This document shows, piece after piece, positions 59,768 to 64,000 of a stretch of DNA of 64,000 nucleotides; position 1 is the stretch's first letter, and every line of letters starts with the position of its first letter. The DNA lies in assembly GCA_032191485.1 (NCBI GenBank), contig JAVDOI010000002.1, forward strand, positions 3,503,346-3,567,345, in the 5' to 3' direction. Source of the DNA: Leptoclinus maculatus (lineage: Eukaryota > Chordata > Actinopteri > Perciformes > Stichaeidae). A program made the position numbers and the translations under genes. The notes under the pieces are model-generated. The model saw only the letters and a program-made list of their open reading frames with translations. It ran no database searches and was not told where the DNA came from.

Positions 59768-62700
59768 TGTGTGAGTGATTGGCAACAACGTGAGAGCAGG
59801 CAACAGATAACGCGAGCAGAAGATGTATGTCAACAGTCACTGGATGCAGGTCACAGCACGTACGCATGTGGATGGAATAAGACGTAACACTCCAGCGGTC
59901 AGCCCGTTTGCGGGCGCGCACAATGTAAACAACCGCCTTTGAATCCTTGCATTTGTTCGCGAGCCGCGTCTCCTTTTCTAAGCGAAGGCCACTGCGGATT
60001 AGATTGCTTTATTGTGTGCGTTCAGCCCCATACAAAACGTTGTTTTTGTTCCTAGTCGCGTAACGGGTCACCCAATGTGGTTAAGCTTCTCCGCTTTCAC
60101 TGTTTTATTTGAAAAGTGCTGAACAAATAGAGAGTGGTGTATATTCCATGAGTAAGTGATATGAATATGTGTTATATAAACAAACACGGTCCTGTCTATC
60201 TAAATAACGACATGAGATACAGCAAATTAGTGCTGAATGCGAGCGAATGTTCTTGCTGTAATTATTTGACGTCAGCAGCAGTTTTCATGTGTAAACATTG
60301 TGTCGCAACTATTGGAGTTGAATTGCGTGTAGCCCACAAGCAGTACAAAAACACAAGTAATATCAAGGTGTCATCAAGGGAAGGGCTCAAATAACTTCAA
60401 CTTATGAAAACAAAAGGAACATTTACATTCGTAAAGTCCTTCCACGGTTTGAGATTATTCCAGCTGTATGTCACGCCTCTTTCATTCATCACGGGACTCC
60501 CGCAGAGGATTCACCGGTGTACCCACGCTTTAAGCTCCTCCGAATCGGGACCGTTGTTCACGATTGAGCGCTGAGATCGGTTTCCGGGTCACACGGCGGA
60601 GAAGACGAGGAGGCACAAAGAGGCCCTAACGGCTCACCGGTGACTTTACTCCTCCCCCTTAAAACATTTTCTTGCTGCTCAGCCGTTGACGCATTAAACC
60701 TGAATGATTTAACTTCTTAGTTGCAGCGCCGTCTGCCAGTGTGGAAAGTGCCCCCCCCCCCCCCCGGTGTGTGACACGCTGCCCCGAACATCAGGCTCAT
60801 AATGGAAAGCTGTAGTCACCCACCCACACTGATGCAGTCAGCTGCTGCTGGAGGGCCCCAAAACGGCTCGCATTCCAGTCTGAGGAGAAAATAAAGATCC
60901 CCCTCATCCTCCTCTCCGTCTCTCTCTCTCCTGTACCAGACATGAAATAGCACCCTTGTTTTTGTCTCCTTAACCCCCCCCACCCCCCTCCGTTTCTGTT
61001 CCATAGAGAAACAGTTGTTTGTGGCGCTGCATTAACAGTGTTGAAAACAGAAAGACTGGTCGCTCCTGAGACGGGTCGCCTCAGAGACGCCATGTTCCTG
61101 CACTCGGCCGTTGAGGTGGAATCAAAGCCAGCTGGGCCACGTGACTGAGGTCTAGTGTGTCGGTCTGTGATCTCACAGGCTGTATATGGTCAGGATTCTT
61201 GGAGCAGAGAGGAGGTTTCCTCGCAAGTCAGGAAGGAAAAAAAGGGAGGAGAGGGGGGGAAGGGGGGGAAGGAGGGTCGCCAAGAGACCGAGCCTTGTTA
61301 GGAGTGCCAAACCTGAATTTTAGTGCATGTCCCCCCCCCCCCCCCACTGAACCCCTTCACCCCTCTGTTACCCCACAGCCCCTCAGCTGCTTCGCCGAGG
61401 CGCTCGGGTTCACCCGAGGCCTCGCTTGCTTGTAAAATTATTTGGTGGAAGGGTGAGAGCAGGGCGGGGCCGCGCCGAAGAAAGTGGGCGGAGCTGACCT
61501 ACATTTTGCGCGCGGCCTCCAGCGTCAGGCTCGCCTGTGCGTGAATGCCCACAAAGGGCCGATTGACTAATAACTAGTCTCGGTTCTAAATATGGCCGCG
61601 AGGCATCCGAAGATGCGAAGGCTTTTTATCTTTTCATGGTTTGTTTTATTAAACTGGTGAAGCAAGACAAACCACGTGTGATTTAACAGAGATGTGAGCG
61701 TGATGTGAGGGGAAAAGGTTGTGATTAGGGGGAGATTTCGTGAGCTCACATGCATGTTACACCCTCCTGTCGGAGCGTACGGGTGAAGAGAAGCAGACCG
61801 TGACATCATAATCCTCCCCTTAAACCCATCATTATTACAGGCAAACACGAGGAATTAGCAAAGACAATGATTTGTAAACTTTCGTTGAATTACTCAAACG
61901 TCAGGCAGCGTCACTCAGTCGGCCCACCCTTCTGATTATGGTCCGTGCACACAAGCTGTCATTCCCATGAAAGCGTGGCACCTGAAAGCTGTGCCGTCTC
62001 TTCCTGCTCTTGCTTCCTCACATAGCCTCTGCCCCAGCATCCACCTGTAGGCTCGAACCCGTGTTTTGGTGTTTTGGTCTCAGTAAGCAGTATCTGCAAG
62101 GGCTGCTGTGGTAACGACATAGGCGTCAGTAAGCGCGGAGCTACGGTGGCGACGCCGCTTTCTGACGAGGAAGCATTCACCCTCTCGTGCTGTCAAGTCG
62201 CGGTGCACCAAATCCGATTTGCTCGACCGGAGCATCCGTAGAAATCGCATTTCAAACCACCTCCGATTTTTGGTGGTTTTGTTGTTGTTGTCCTGACATT
62301 CTAAAATCAATCTGGATACAATCTCCATATACCAAAATACGGATTTGAGCTGGCAGTGTGAACAATCCCAGAGTCTCCTTTTCCCTTGGGGGGGTAAGGT
62401 ATTGTCCCTCCCCCGCTGTGCTGAGCTTATAGGGAATGACAAGGTCTAGACGCTGAATATCGATGCAGCGCATATTCATTGTCCACATTCTATCCATTCC
62501 ACATGGGTTGGCTGACAGACAAAAAGAAATGTGAATAAACCGTAAAATGTCTCCTTTTTGTTGGTGTTCTATTCAACTTCATTAAGCTGATATTTGGAAC
62601 AAGGGCGTCATGGTGAGAGCAAAAAGGCAGCGAAAGCTGTTGTCGACGTCATCCATTCAGTTTCCACAGAAAGTAATCGTTGAGCACAAACCATGGTGCA

Positions 62701-63347
62701 ACATTTTACAAATAACGCGCACGTTCATTGTATGTGGGGGCGTGCACGCAGTGTAATTAGCTTTTTGTTCCTGCGACTCCTTCCATGGAAAGGTGGCAGT
62801 TTGAACTGATCTCAAGTATGTTCTTCTCTAATGAATGTCATGATGACACACATTACTTGTAGCACTTAATGTTTTGCTCTTTGTTTCCTCGTTCCTGCCA
62901 CTCCCATTGCCTGTAAACACTTGCATCACACACACACACACACCAGCAACACCTGCGAATGTGAATTTCCACAAGGTCACTGAACACTGGAGCCCGTCCA
63001 AAGTCAACAGTGAGCATAACACACATGGCCAACTGACATTTTCTGTGTAGCTCGGTGAAAAGGGAAAAAAATAAAGACATTCTTGTTGTGGGTGACGAAG
63101 ACGTGGCCTCAAAAAGTCAACAGCTTTGAGCGTTTGAGTTTGAGGCTTCGTTACAGGCCGTCACAGAAATATCCGTTAAAAAGGTTAAAGAATGTTTCGT
63201 GTTTTTTTTTTTTTCGTTCTCTCGTTGCTCCTCCGGCTGAGACGCGTCACGTGTGACTGCTGACCTCGATTTTAGCCACGGATGAGGAATTGAAAACAAA
63301 AACAGAGGCAAGGCAAGTGAGGGTAATTTGCCGCGAGTGAACCCTCC

Positions 63348-63350
<3 letters not shown>

Positions 63351-63411
<61 letters not shown>
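63351..63411. repeat. (CA)30 microsatellite
   Basis: This is a pure CA array of about 60 bp, the longest uninterrupted CA array in the window. The minus-strand 223-codon frame across it is a Cys/Val artefact. Confidence 0.95.
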
Positions 63412-63413
<2 letters not shown>

Positions 63414-64000
63414 TACAGTCCTGGGGCCCCCTGACTGAGCCCTCTGAAATCCAAACAAACATTCCACACTCTCCCTCCTGCCCAGATCCCTCAGTAACAC
63501 AGGCAGCCGTATGCTACTCAAGTTATAACTGCAGGCAGCAGGTTGCCCAACATTGTGTAATGCCCCCCCCCCCCGAGTGCTTTCCAACCGACACAGCCAC
63601 ACTGTTGTCCTGAGATATGCTCTCTGTGAAATCAGTGCTTTCGCTGCCAGAGTGAAGAAGAAGAAGCTTTGATACTCCAACAGAAGTTGTGAGATTTGAA
63701 CAAAACAGAAGCGTGATGTTTTTTCCAAAAAAAAGTGTCGTGTGTTACAGGAAAGGCTTCGGCTTTTTTCTCTCTTGATAACAGACACATTTTATCCGCG
63801 TGTTTCCGTGGTATTAGACATTACCAGTAAAGGGTTCATTACGGTGTGTCATAAAACGGTTGAGTGCTATCGAGTCAATATTTAGGTGAGATTAGCTCAG
63901 TTTATGACTCTTGTGTTATATGGTCGCTGTCCTTCAGCTGCAGCACAGGGCCATTGTTTTCTCTCACTGAATTTTGCAATAATTGTATTACGGCTTATCG

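Larger units (their letters stand above)
49083..64000. other. Long gene-poor region: introns or intergenic, rich in simple repeats
   Basis: Apart from the candidate exon at 52.57 kb I found no convincing exon. The region holds many GT/CA arrays (about 49829, 50481, 53359, 55467, 55543, 55680, 59734, 62925 and 63351). It also holds poly-C or poly-G tracts (50418, 50674, 52204, 52998, 55285, 60750, 61330 and 63563) and dispersed repeats at 54.1, 56.5, 57.1, 57.9 and 58.6 kb. It may be a large first intron of the gene starting at 49.04 kb. Confidence 0.4.

Noticed and set aside
63117..63788. 223-codon minus-strand frame
   Set aside because: The length comes from a Cys/Val stretch over the (CA)30 array, with no recognisable domain on either side.

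Overview
The window is teleost fish genomic DNA, probably a percomorph. It has spliced vertebrate genes with GT-AG introns, many di- and mononucleotide repeats, and fossil DNA transposons and LINE pieces of the kind common in ray-finned fish. All identifications come from reading translations and repeats by eye; no database search was run.

Layout. 1-4.5 kb is intergenic, with an internally deleted non-LTR retrotransposon remnant at about 2.33-3.02 kb. 4.78-18.95 kb is a complete slc44a2 (choline transporter-like protein 2) gene on the + strand. It has 21 shared coding exons and two alternative last exons, each with its own polyadenylation signal, and intron 10 carries a roughly 670 bp foldback. 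19.4-23 kb is a transposon graveyard: a broken BED-finger hAT-type transposase, a non-autonomous hAT element with an intact 8 bp target duplication, a 654 bp near-perfect palindrome and 360 bp of GA-rich polypurine. 23.0-25.24 kb is an intronless 652-codon ORF on the - strand, coding a coiled coil plus ten 22-23-residue Pro-rich repeats. Its upstream region holds three palindromic CREs, a GC box and an RFX-type X-box, which suggests a ciliary or male-germline gene. This is the least ordinary locus in the window.

25.25-31 kb is intergenic with dispersed repeats. At 31.0-32.5 kb two copies of one terminal-inverted-repeat element sit head-to-head and end about 100 bp from the likely rgl3 promoter. 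32.5-47.8 kb is a complete Ral guanine-nucleotide exchange factor gene (RGL family, best fit rgl3) on the + strand, with 17 coding exons and 760 codons. A CRE-containing promoter-like region and a putative first exon of an unrecognised + strand gene lie at 48.87-49.08 kb, with one more candidate exon at 52.57 kb. The rest, to 64 kb, shows no gene I can name and is rich in GT/CA arrays and poly-C tracts.

The neighbouring slc44a2 and rgl3 match the human chromosome 19p13.2 neighbourhood, which supports both names. Nothing suggests that the genes work as one pathway: slc44a2 is a membrane transporter, rgl3 a Ras-to-Ral signalling exchange factor, and the coiled-coil gene is probably structural.
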